Positions 28,557 to 36,954 of a DNA stretch of 64,000 bases are shown one piece after another (position 1 is the first letter of the stretch; each line of letters begins with the position of its first letter). The position numbers and the translations under genes are program-made. The notes under the pieces are model-generated. The model saw only the letters and a list, made by a program, of their open reading frames with translations. It was not told where the DNA came from and did not search any database. The DNA comes from Chthonomonadaceae bacterium. Its GTDB lineage: Bacteria; Armatimonadota; Chthonomonadetes; Chthonomonadales; Chthonomonadaceae. The stretch spans positions 1-64,000 of the forward strand of contig JANXSG010000135.1 of NCBI GenBank assembly GCA_025352825.1, read 5' to 3'.

Positions 28557-30569
28557 TCACTCTAGCTCCCCCGCTCCTGTTTTTGGGAGAGGGGGTCGGG
28601 GGGTGAGGGCTTGAACTGCTTTCAACATCAGCTCTGCAATATCCAGTACTTGCGGGGCAGTCTCTCCGCCAACCTGGGCTATACTGTCCCCAACCATCAC
28701 TTTACAAAACGGGCATCCAACGGCTACTGTTTTTGCTCCGGTAGCAATCAACTCTTCTGCTCGTTTTAGCCCTGGACGTTCATTCGGGCTGTCATCCATC
28801 CACATCCTGCCACCTCCAGCACCGCAGCAAAAGGTCTTACTTTCGCGCCTATCTACTTCTGTCAGTGGGATTAGCGAAGTGGAGTTAAGTAGGTTTCTAG
28901 GAGCTTCCGTTTCCCCATTCACACGCGCAAGAAAACAGGGATCGTGATAGGTGACCGAGTCATTGAGCGACTTCGGGATTTTCAGCCGGCCTTCCGCTAT
29001 CAACTCGTTCAGATATTGAGTGTGATGAAGGACTTCGTAATTGCCGCCAAATTGCGGATACTCATTTTTCATGGTATGGAAACAGTGCGGGCACTGGGTG
29101 ATGATACGTTTCGCTTTGACACCGTTTAATGTGCTGATATTCGCTTCGGCCAACTGCTGGAAAAGGAACTCATCCCCAATCCTGCGTGCAGGATCGCCTG
29201 TACATCGTTCTTTTGGTCCAAGCACGGCAAAACTTACATTCGCTTTTTGTAAAAGCTGCGTGATAGCTCGGACAGTCTTTTGTGCGCGAGGTTCAAAGGC
29301 TCCCGCACATCCTATCCAGAACAGCACTTCCACCTCAGTATCGGCTTGCACTAATGGAATATCGAGGTCTTTTGCCCAGTCCAGACGCTGTGAAGCAGGC
29401 AGTCCCCACGGGTTTTCACGGCTCGAAAGCTGCCTTAAAGCCGTAGCGGCTGGCCCGAAAAGCCGGCCTTCCGCGACTCGAAATCTGCGTATCCCATCTA
29501 TGATATCAACATGGCGGATTAAAGTAGGACACTCACGCACACAGGCATGGCAGTTAGTACAGGCCCAGAGAGATTCGTCCGAGATAACATCTGTGGAAGC
29601 CGAAGCGCCGTGCGCCATTAACTTCCGGAGATCAAGGATGATGTTCTTTGGATTCAGCTGTTTTCCAGCCGCATTCGCCGGACATACGTCCGTACAGCGT
29701 CCGCACTCCATACAACCATCGAAACTCATCAGCTCCCACGAGTTCAGATCACCGATATTCCCGAGTCCAACGCGTCCGGTCTCCTCGACTTGAGCCATAG
29801 TCACCGGTTCAAGCACACCCATCGATCGATCCGGCTGCGTGATGATGGTAATTGGTGCGACAAAAAGATGCAGCCATCTTCCGTACGGCAGCGCAGCAAT
29901 CACACTCAACACGAGAGGAATATGAATCCACCAGATCAGAGCATATGTCCCCGTTGTAATTCCATGCATCTCATTTGAAAATAGACTGCCAACCGGCGAA
30001 AATCCTGCAAATGCCAGACGTTTTGGATCGACCGCAATTCCTGCTCCTTCCAGGAGGAAACCAGTAAGAGTTGCCGCAAAAAGGAGTAACAGGAAAGCTC
30101 CATCCATTGTGTTCTGACCGAGTGAAGGCGGCTTGAATACATAACGCCGAATGAGCGCAAGCGCCGTTCCGATGAGCAACCCTGCCCCAAATAGATCCAG
30201 CGTGATCTTGCATAGCAGGTAGAACGAACCTTTATAGAGCCAGTGCTCACCGAATATAAGAGCGCCATAGTGCTCGACTGCAACGATATTCGTTCCTATA
30301 AATAGAACAAACATGCCAAAAAAGATCAGAGCGTGCATTTTACCTGCATAAGATCGGCGGCGTATTCGGCGATGTGCAAACATCTGATCAGCAAGAGATT
30401 TAATTCGTTTTGGCCAGTCGGTGACTTTTGGGAAAGGAAGTCCGTTCCTCCATAGCTTCATCCGCCGAACAAATCCCCAGCCGCATACAATGAGGCTGAG
30501 AAGAGAGAGCAGGTAGAAGACAACCTGCATTGTGGGTGATATATGAAAAAATATGGTTCGTGTTGGCAT
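28557..30569 (-). CDS. Membrane Fe-S oxidoreductase (probable ETF:quinone-linked, HdrD-like with nitrate-reductase-gamma-type TM domain)
   Basis: N-terminal TM domain, CMECGRCTDVCP and CTNCHACVRECP clusters, CCG-type motifs (FCCGAGGGRMW); C-terminal ALTPRPPLPKTGAGELE is repeat-encoded. Confidence 0.85.
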   Translation of the reverse strand: MPTRTIFFHISPTMQVVFYLLSLLSLIVCGWGFVRRMKLWRNGLPFPKVTDWPKRIKSLADQMFAHRRIRRRSYAGKMHALIFFGMFVLFIGTNIVAVEHYGALIFGEHWLYKGSFYLLCKITLDLFGAGLLIGTALALIRRYVFKPPSLGQNTMDGAFLLLLFAATLTGFLLEGAGIAVDPKRLAFAGFSPVGSLFSNEMHGITTGTYALIWWIHIPLVLSVIAALPYGRWLHLFVAPITIITQPDRSMGVLEPVTMAQVEETGRVGLGNIGDLNSWELMSFDGCMECGRCTDVCPANAAGKQLNPKNIILDLRKLMAHGASASTDVISDESLWACTNCHACVRECPTLIRHVDIIDGIRRFRVAEGRLFGPAATALRQLSSRENPWGLPASQRLDWAKDLDIPLVQADTEVEVLFWIGCAGAFEPRAQKTVRAITQLLQKANVSFAVLGPKERCTGDPARRIGDEFLFQQLAEANISTLNGVKAKRIITQCPHCFHTMKNEYPQFGGNYEVLHHTQYLNELIAEGRLKIPKSLNDSVTYHDPCFLARVNGETEAPRNLLNSTSLIPLTEVDRRESKTFCCGAGGGRMWMDDSPNERPGLKRAEELIATGAKTVAVGCPFCKVMVGDSIAQVGGETAPQVLDIAELMLKAVQALTPRPPLPKTGAGELE
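28566..28610. repeat. GC-rich hairpin repeat overlapping the end of the Fe-S oxidoreductase gene
   Basis: ctcccccgctcctgtttttgggagagggggtcggggggtgagggc. Confidence 0.8.
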
Positions 30570-30590
30570 TGAGGAATGAACTACTAATGA

Positions 30591-31568
30591 TTATAATTTG
30601 GAAATCAGTTCCGGAAGTGCCTGATGCAGATCGGCAATCAGCCCGAAATCGGCGATTTCGAAAATAGGAGCGTCCGAATCGGTGTTAATCGCGACAATCA
30701 CCTTAGACTCTTTCATGCCAGCGATGTGCTGTACACTACCGGAAACGCCTGCTGCAATATATAGTTCCGGCGCGACGACTTTACCGGTCTGGCCAACTTG
30801 TGACTCGTTCAGAGCAATGCCGCTATCAACAGCCGCACGTGTCGCACCGGTTGCGCCTCCGAGCTTATCCGCCAAGCCACCAATGAGTTTTTCGTAGGTA
30901 TCTGCATCACGGAGAGGCCGCCCTCCGGTCACCACCACCCTGGCATTCGTGACATCTGGCCGATTCTGTTCCGGGCTGTCGAGGCTTATCCACGTAGTTC
31001 CGGTTGGCAAGTCTTCGAAATTAATATCTATCGGCGCAATCGCAGAAACAGTAGTGACGACTTCCGGCTTCCCAAAGGCAGTACCTCGGACACTGTAGAC
31101 GCCACAATCCCCGGCAATCTGGACTGTGGTGATCACATTGCCTGCAAATGTGGGGCGCTTGAAGGTGAGACTATCCCCAGCTAACACGACACTAAGAACA
31201 TCAGATACCATCGGGAGGTCACAAAGCCCGGCAATCCTCGGCAAGATATCGCGGCCAAAAGTAGAAGATGGCCCTGCTAATGAATCTGCGCCAGACTGTT
31301 TCATGACCTGTAATGCCACTATAGCCGCCCTATCGGCAGTAAAATGGGCTAGTTCTGCAGAAGAGGAGATAAAGATAGTTTCTGCACCGAAGTTCTGCCA
31401 TTCGCCTAATGCCTGTTGAATATCCGATCCGCCAATCACAAGCAGATCGAAAGCCCCTCCGGCCTCTTTCGACCACAACTGAGCAAAGGTCATCGTGGGC
31501 AGTGTGGATGGGAGAATCTTTACCCCATCGGTTTCCGCAACTATAAGCAGTCTCTTCATATCTCTCAT
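30591..31568 (-). CDS. etfA: Electron transfer flavoprotein alpha subunit
   Basis: VVTGGRPLRDADTYEKLIGGLADKLGGATGATRAAVDSG…QVGQTGKVVAPELYIAAGVSGSVQHIAGM FAD-binding signature. Confidence 0.93.
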   Translation of the reverse strand: MRDMKRLLIVAETDGVKILPSTLPTMTFAQLWSKEAGGAFDLLVIGGSDIQQALGEWQNFGAETIFISSSAELAHFTADRAAIVALQVMKQSGADSLAGPSSTFGRDILPRIAGLCDLPMVSDVLSVVLAGDSLTFKRPTFAGNVITTVQIAGDCGVYSVRGTAFGKPEVVTTVSAIAPIDINFEDLPTGTTWISLDSPEQNRPDVTNARVVVTGGRPLRDADTYEKLIGGLADKLGGATGATRAAVDSGIALNESQVGQTGKVVAPELYIAAGVSGSVQHIAGMKESKVIVAINTDSDAPIFEIADFGLIADLHQALPELISKL

Positions 31569-31610
31569 TTCAATTAATTGTATGGTTATGATGCAGATTG
31601 CACATAAGAA

Positions 31611-32375
31611 CTAGGCTATAACTTTAGCTTCATCTCGCAAAGCAGTAATTAGCTCATCGACACTGCCAACTTTTCTCCCGCCTTTGCGCGGGAGCGGAAC
31701 CTCGCGTTTGATGACTGATATCTGCAGTGCAGGAATAGATCCATATTCTGAAGTGTTGACGCGGTTAACTGGTTTAGAACGGGCTTTGATAATTGCAGGA
31801 AGCGCCACATATCGTGGTTCGTTCAGCCGCAGATCTGTTGTGATCACCGCAGGCAGCTTTACTTCCAGAGTTTCGCGCCCCGCATCCACCTCGCGGGCCA
31901 CTCGCGCCGCTGATCCATTTGAAACAATCTCTATCTTGGAAGCAAAGGTCGCCTGGGGAAGATTTAGCCTAGCTGCCAGCCTCTGTCCAGTTTGGCTGAA
32001 ATCGTCATCAATCCCTTGTTTCCCCATCAATACTATATCCGGGTTTACACTTTTAAAGACAGCCGCAAGCAGGAAACTGATTATTCCGGGATCGGCAGGT
32101 GAATTGAATTCTACAAATATTCCACGATCCGCACCCATCGCGAGAGCTGTTCGAAGCTGTTCCTCACAGACCGCTTCACCAATAATGACCGCCACGATCT
32201 CGACTTCTGCGCCCTGTTCACGAATTCGAACCGCCTCTTCCAATGCAATCTCGTCGAAAGGATTTATCACCCATTTAATGTCGCTCGCATCGATGGAACC
32301 GTCTGAAGTTAAGCGAATGCGCCCGTATGGATCAGGCACTCGCTTTATTGGAACCAGAATCTTCATATCAGTCAA
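31611..32375 (-). CDS. etfB: Electron transfer flavoprotein beta subunit
   Basis: MKILVPIKRVPDPYGRI, INPFDEIALEEAVRIRE, VLMGKQGIDDDFSQTGQRLAARLNLPQATF. Confidence 0.93.
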   Translation of the reverse strand: MTDMKILVPIKRVPDPYGRIRLTSDGSIDASDIKWVINPFDEIALEEAVRIREQGAEVEIVAVIIGEAVCEEQLRTALAMGADRGIFVEFNSPADPGIISFLLAAVFKSVNPDIVLMGKQGIDDDFSQTGQRLAARLNLPQATFASKIEIVSNGSAARVAREVDAGRETLEVKLPAVITTDLRLNEPRYVALPAIIKARSKPVNRVNTSEYGSIPALQISVIKREVPLPRKGGRKVGSVDELITALRDEAKVIA

Positions 32376-32401
32376 CTCCAGATAAGTTTAAACATAATTT
32401 A

Positions 32402-33355
32402 CTATGTGGCGCTATCATATTTCATAATGATTATCGTCGCGACTAGAACTACTATCCCGCCCATAATCGAGAACAGGCCCATTCGTTCATGCAGAAAAAA
32501 GTATGCCATCAGCACTCCGAACAGTGGAATGAGATACATAGATACTGAGGCAACTGTAACTGATATATGATGAATCACATAAAAGAAAAGCAGCATCGAT
32601 ACTCCGTACATAAATATCGCTAAGAAGGCAAAAGCTAACCACCCCCGCATGTCGATTGAGGTCAACGTAGAAAGATGGAACGGTTCCACCCAGATAAGAA
32701 GCGGAATACTGCATAGTGAAGCCGTGATATAACTATAAATGAGTATCTCGATCTCTTTGAATCGGGCAAACAGTCCCTTGCAGTACACATTGTAGAAAGC
32801 CGATCCCAGGCAGCCTACCAGAATAAGAACATTCCCTTTCAGGATTATATTATTAGCGGTAAAAAGATTGGCGTTTTTTAGATCGTTGGTTGAAAGCAGA
32901 AAAACTCCACCCAGCCCGATTATAAGGCAGACTATTAGAAGGGGGGTCATTCGGTCGCGCAATAAAATCACGGCAAGAAAGGCAGTAAATACGGGAATCA
33001 TCAAATTCAGGATCGCAAAATTCGAGGCGGGAGCATAATTGAGTCCCCAGGTCACACCGAGTTGAGCAGCTACTTGACCGAGCACTCCAGCCCAGCAAAA
33101 CATTACCCAATCTCTTTTCGTTGGCCGTACATATCTAGGGTTTTTCATATGCTCAATATATAGAAGTGGCAGAAGAAGAAGTGTAGTGACATAGAATGGC
33201 AGGAACGTAATGGCGATAGGCCCAAGATTATGATTGAGGAATTTCACCGCAGTCCCCTGACCTGCCCACATCAAGTTCGCAAGCGCCAGCAGAAAGAAGA
33301 ACCATATTGCCTTGGTTCGCCCGAATAGTCCCTCCATACTCGAAGATGCTGTCAA
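32402..33355 (-). CDS. DMT/EamA-family transporter
   Basis: Polytopic protein with two EamA-like halves (ANLMWAGQGTAVKFLN…). Confidence 0.85.
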   Translation of the reverse strand: MTASSSMEGLFGRTKAIWFFFLLALANLMWAGQGTAVKFLNHNLGPIAITFLPFYVTTLLLLPLLYIEHMKNPRYVRPTKRDWVMFCWAGVLGQVAAQLGVTWGLNYAPASNFAILNLMIPVFTAFLAVILLRDRMTPLLIVCLIIGLGGVFLLSTNDLKNANLFTANNIILKGNVLILVGCLGSAFYNVYCKGLFARFKEIEILIYSYITASLCSIPLLIWVEPFHLSTLTSIDMRGWLAFAFLAIFMYGVSMLLFFYVIHHISVTVASVSMYLIPLFGVLMAYFFLHERMGLFSIMGGIVVLVATIIIMKYDSAT

Positions 33356-33358
33356 ATG

Positions 33359-34750
33359 CTAACCCTCCAAAGTGATCACACCAAACATATCCGCGCCAAT
33401 TGAGCTGCCTTCAAACACGTAAGGAGTAATCCCTTGTGACCTTCCGTACGCAGCAATCACACGATCAAATGCGGATTTTGCGGACTTCAATCCCAGGACA
33501 GCGACCGTTCCCCCTGCCCCGCCACCGGTTATCTTAGCTCCGAATAGTCCATTTTTAGCGCCTTCGGAACAAACCAACTCAACTAGCTCATCGGTCTGTT
33601 CACATCCGAGACCACATTCGGTGTAGGCATGGTGAGATTGGTACATCAGTTCGCCCATTAGCTCATACGCATCCGAACTTTCCGCACGTGCTGCGAGAGA
33701 CGCAAATAGCCGAACACGCATGTTTTCTTCCACAGCATAACGTGTATTTGCTCGTATACGATATTCGTATTCCGGGCTTATGACTGTATAAAGATCTACA
33801 TGCGGCCTGTTGTTCGCGGAAAATTCAGCTCCGGTCATTTGTTCAGGAAGTCGTGTTTCATACTTCGAGCGAAACTCGGAGACGGAAATGTTCGCGAGAT
33901 ATCCGTTCCAGCGCGCATCAGTCCATCTAGGAATTGTGGGAGTCTCATCAAAATGATTCTCCAGATTTTCCCACTCGCAAATTAGGCGATAACCCATAAA
34001 CGCCGCCGCCCGCGCTGCCTCATACTCCAGCCCGCTGACCATATGGCTGACCCCGGAATCAACCCCCCAGCACTGCAGGTTATCAGGAAGACGGACCAGA
34101 GGCCGAGGTTCGCACGGCTGGCAGACTAGCGGTAGAACATAGCCCTCATCGCCAAGAACGACAGTGATCTGATCCATAATACCGCATGCCGATTCTGTGA
34201 TCACATTCTCAACCCACTGACACATCTCTGCCAATTCCACACCGCGTAGATCGATCCCATAGGCATGGGATGCCGCCTTCATAACGGAGACTTCTACTGC
34301 TGCAGACGAACTCACCCCTTTATTTAAAGGAACATTCGAATCGATAACGACATCTGCACCATACAAAACCTGATCTGGATATTTAGTTTTCAGCAGATAG
34401 AATATGCCGAGTACATAGGCAGTCCAGTGTAACCCAGGATCGCTGTTCACCAATCGTCTTACAGTCTCTTCCGAATCCAGCATCTTAAGATCAAATTCAA
34501 CTCTCGCCTGCCATCCAGAAGCGCTCATTTTTGGATTCAGAAAAACGATCTTACTATCGGGGCGAATCTGTACCGCAGCCCAGGTAGCTTCCCGGATAGT
34601 CGACTCGAAAACCAACCCACCGGTATAGTCATCATTCCCGCCCATAAGATCAAGTCGACCCGGAGCGCGCGAAATCGATATAGGTAGGCCTCGAACAAAT
34701 AGCTCACCAGCATCCCTAACGCCACGAACCTGTTCTTCGAATTTAGTCAT
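33359..34750 (-). CDS. GHMP sugar kinase, L-arabinokinase-like (galactokinase superfamily)
   Basis: APGRLDLMGGNDDYTGG, KGVSSSAAVEVSVMKAASHAYGI, ACGIMDQITVVLGDE, GAKITGGGAGGTVAVLG, PYVFEGSSIGADMFG. Confidence 0.8.
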   Translation of the reverse strand: MTKFEEQVRGVRDAGELFVRGLPISISRAPGRLDLMGGNDDYTGGLVFESTIREATWAAVQIRPDSKIVFLNPKMSASGWQARVEFDLKMLDSEETVRRLVNSDPGLHWTAYVLGIFYLLKTKYPDQVLYGADVVIDSNVPLNKGVSSSAAVEVSVMKAASHAYGIDLRGVELAEMCQWVENVITESACGIMDQITVVLGDEGYVLPLVCQPCEPRPLVRLPDNLQCWGVDSGVSHMVSGLEYEAARAAAFMGYRLICEWENLENHFDETPTIPRWTDARWNGYLANISVSEFRSKYETRLPEQMTGAEFSANNRPHVDLYTVISPEYEYRIRANTRYAVEENMRVRLFASLAARAESSDAYELMGELMYQSHHAYTECGLGCEQTDELVELVCSEGAKNGLFGAKITGGGAGGTVAVLGLKSAKSAFDRVIAAYGRSQGITPYVFEGSSIGADMFGVITLEG

Positions 34751-34784
34751 AATTCCTATTTTGCGAGAGCGAACGGTACCAAAA

Positions 34785-34840
34785 TAAATTTTATAAAAAC
34801 ATACCGCACGCGAAGCCGCGGTATGTTTTTATAAAATTTA
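34785..34840. terminator. Perfect 23-bp inverted repeat, likely bidirectional terminator
   Basis: taaattttataaaaacataccgc (34785-34807), 10-nt loop, gcggtatgtttttataaaattta (34818-34840). Confidence 0.8.
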
Positions 34841-34873
34841 CAGCTTAGAATGATGTTGCTGTATTATATCCAT

Positions 34874-36064
34874 TCATGCCAGTTCCCTGATATTTCTCAT
34901 CATGTAATCCAACGCCTCCTCAGTAATTCGTGGATGGATCGGCAGGCTCACGTACTTTTTGAACATCGATTCTGCGACGGGGCACTCTCCTTCGTGATGC
35001 CCCTGATTGCGGTATGCGGTGGTGAGGTGGATAGGCATGTAGTGGTTCCAGACCTTGATTCTACGATTTACGTACATCTCCCACATGAACTCTTCTTTTG
35101 AGAGTTTGAACTCAGGTTCCACCATCACGCAATAAACATGCCAGGTATGTTTTACATATTGTGAAACAGCTGGTAGAGTTAGGCCAGGAATGTTGGACAG
35201 CCGTTCCGTATATGTTTTTGCAAGCGCGGATCGTTTAGCATTGAGTAATGGGAGTTTGCCAAGCTGCACTAGCCCGACCGCGGCCTGCATGTCCGTCATA
35301 CGATGATTGTATCCCACTTCATTAAAGTCCAGCATCCAATACCGAAGACCCATAGGCAAGACCCTCTCGTCGATGGGGAGATATTTTCCTTTAGGGTCGT
35401 ACGTAAGGCAGCAAAGAGATCGGTAGCTAAGCATTGTCTCGTACAGCTTCTTATTGCTTGTTGTTATGAGGCCGCCTTCACCAAGAGTGGTGATATTCTT
35501 CTGCTGATGAAAACTAAAAACTCCGATATCTCCAAGCGAACCGGTGCGTCTGCCTTTGTATTCAGCGCCTGCGGCGTGGGCGCAATCCTCTACCAGGAGG
35601 ATATTATGCCGTTTCGCTATTGATATCAACGCATCCATGTCGCAAGGATGCCCGTACAGATGGACGATAAGAATCGCTTTCGTCCGGGCGGTAATTTTAC
35701 GCTCCACCGACGCCGGATCGATATTGAGTGTGATAGGATCTATGTCCGCAAAAACCACGTTTGCACCGCGTGCCGCCGCTGCATTCGCCGTAGATATCCA
35801 GCTGATTGGTGTGGTGATCACTTCATCGCCAGGCCCCACACCGCACGCGATCATCGCCAGTTCTAATCCCGATGTCGCATTCGTGCAGGTGACGCCGTAA
35901 GTCGTTCCACAGAACGCTGCAAACGCATCCTCGAACTCTTTTACTTTCGGCCCGCAGGAAGGCGCAGACGCCCGAAGCACCTCCAGAACTGCAGCCTCTT
36001 CTTCATGTCCGTATTCGGCGCCATGATTATATTCAAGCTCATAGAGAGCTTTGGGCAGCTGCAT
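34874..36064 (-). CDS. DegT/DnrJ/EryC1/StrS-family aminotransferase
   Basis: SAPSCGPKVKEFEDAFAAFCG, ITTPISWISTANAA, VEDCAHAAGAEYKGRRTG, FSFHQQKNITTLGEGGLITT; start placed at MQLPKALYELEYNHG. Confidence 0.92.
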   Translation of the reverse strand: MQLPKALYELEYNHGAEYGHEEEAAVLEVLRASAPSCGPKVKEFEDAFAAFCGTTYGVTCTNATSGLELAMIACGVGPGDEVITTPISWISTANAAAARGANVVFADIDPITLNIDPASVERKITARTKAILIVHLYGHPCDMDALISIAKRHNILLVEDCAHAAGAEYKGRRTGSLGDIGVFSFHQQKNITTLGEGGLITTSNKKLYETMLSYRSLCCLTYDPKGKYLPIDERVLPMGLRYWMLDFNEVGYNHRMTDMQAAVGLVQLGKLPLLNAKRSALAKTYTERLSNIPGLTLPAVSQYVKHTWHVYCVMVEPEFKLSKEEFMWEMYVNRRIKVWNHYMPIHLTTAYRNQGHHEGECPVAESMFKKYVSLPIHPRITEEALDYMMRNIRELA

Positions 36065-36941
36065 GAATGCACCTTTCAATGACGGTTTCACAAGTCGGCA
36101 AGGGGGATGATGAGAAGCGAGACAGCTTTTCCGATTTCAGGAAATGGTCTTTACCTCTGGGAGCGCGATCTGGGTGAACCTCGGTCTGAGGCGATATCAG
36201 GCTGGGATCATACCCCAACCCTTCCGCGAGTTTCACGCATAAGTCGTATCGAGAAATAGCGTCCGATGCACCCAGGTGAAACACACCTTCCGCGGCTGGA
36301 GTTGTGACGAGTGTCATCATCTTTCTACATAGTGTTTCCGGGTCCAGTATATTACGAATCTCATTATTAGGCGCGGCGGTCTGTATCCCAATTTTGAGCG
36401 CTTCAATAAGTTTGTCCGCCATCGAATTCGTTCCAGGCTGTTTTGATAATCCTACCGCCAATGCGAACCTAACAACCAGCGCAGAAGGGAGCAGTTTGCG
36501 AACTTCGTTTTCACCACGCGCTTTGGTCTCGCCGTACCAGCTTACCGGGCATACCGGGTCGCTTTCAAGATAACTCTGTTGCTCTCCATCGTAGACCGCC
36601 GCAGAGGAGGTGAACAGCATTCTCGCGCCGATCTCACGCGCTTCCATGGCGACATTCTTAGGCCCCTGCACATTGACAGCTTCCGCCATATCACGCTCCC
36701 TCTCACAGCGGTCGATATCGGAAAGCGCAGCCAGCAGAATAACAACGTCCGGCTGAACCTTTCGAAATGCAGTCTGGACACTCTTTGCACAAGTAATATC
36801 TATCTGAACATCGTTATCACATTCAAGAGGCCGGGAACTGCCTGAAAAGACGTTGTAATAACCATATACAATCGCCGCCATCTCGGACCCTAAAAATCCT
36901 TTTGCTCCGATGAGCAGCATAATCGGAAGACTTTTTACCAC
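36039..36941 (-). CDS. NAD-dependent epimerase / dTDP-4-dehydrorhamnose reductase-like protein
   Basis: LIGAKGFLGSEMAA Rossmann motif, TSSAAVYDG, SWYGETKARGENEV (YxxxK). Confidence 0.88.
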   Translation of the reverse strand: MVKSLPIMLLIGAKGFLGSEMAAIVYGYYNVFSGSSRPLECDNDVQIDITCAKSVQTAFRKVQPDVVILLAALSDIDRCERERDMAEAVNVQGPKNVAMEAREIGARMLFTSSAAVYDGEQQSYLESDPVCPVSWYGETKARGENEVRKLLPSALVVRFALAVGLSKQPGTNSMADKLIEALKIGIQTAAPNNEIRNILDPETLCRKMMTLVTTPAAEGVFHLGASDAISRYDLCVKLAEGLGYDPSLISPQTEVHPDRAPRGKDHFLKSEKLSRFSSSPLPTCETVIERCIHAAAQSSL

Positions 36942-36954
36942 GCAAACGATCTCC

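Noticed and set aside
29041-29793. 250-aa plus-strand ORF antisense to the Fe-S oxidoreductase
   Set aside because: Shadow ORF opposite a strongly recognisable gene; no recognisable motif.
31684-32385. 233-aa plus-strand ORF antisense to etfB
   Set aside because: Shadow ORF; the EtfB signature on the other strand is unambiguous.
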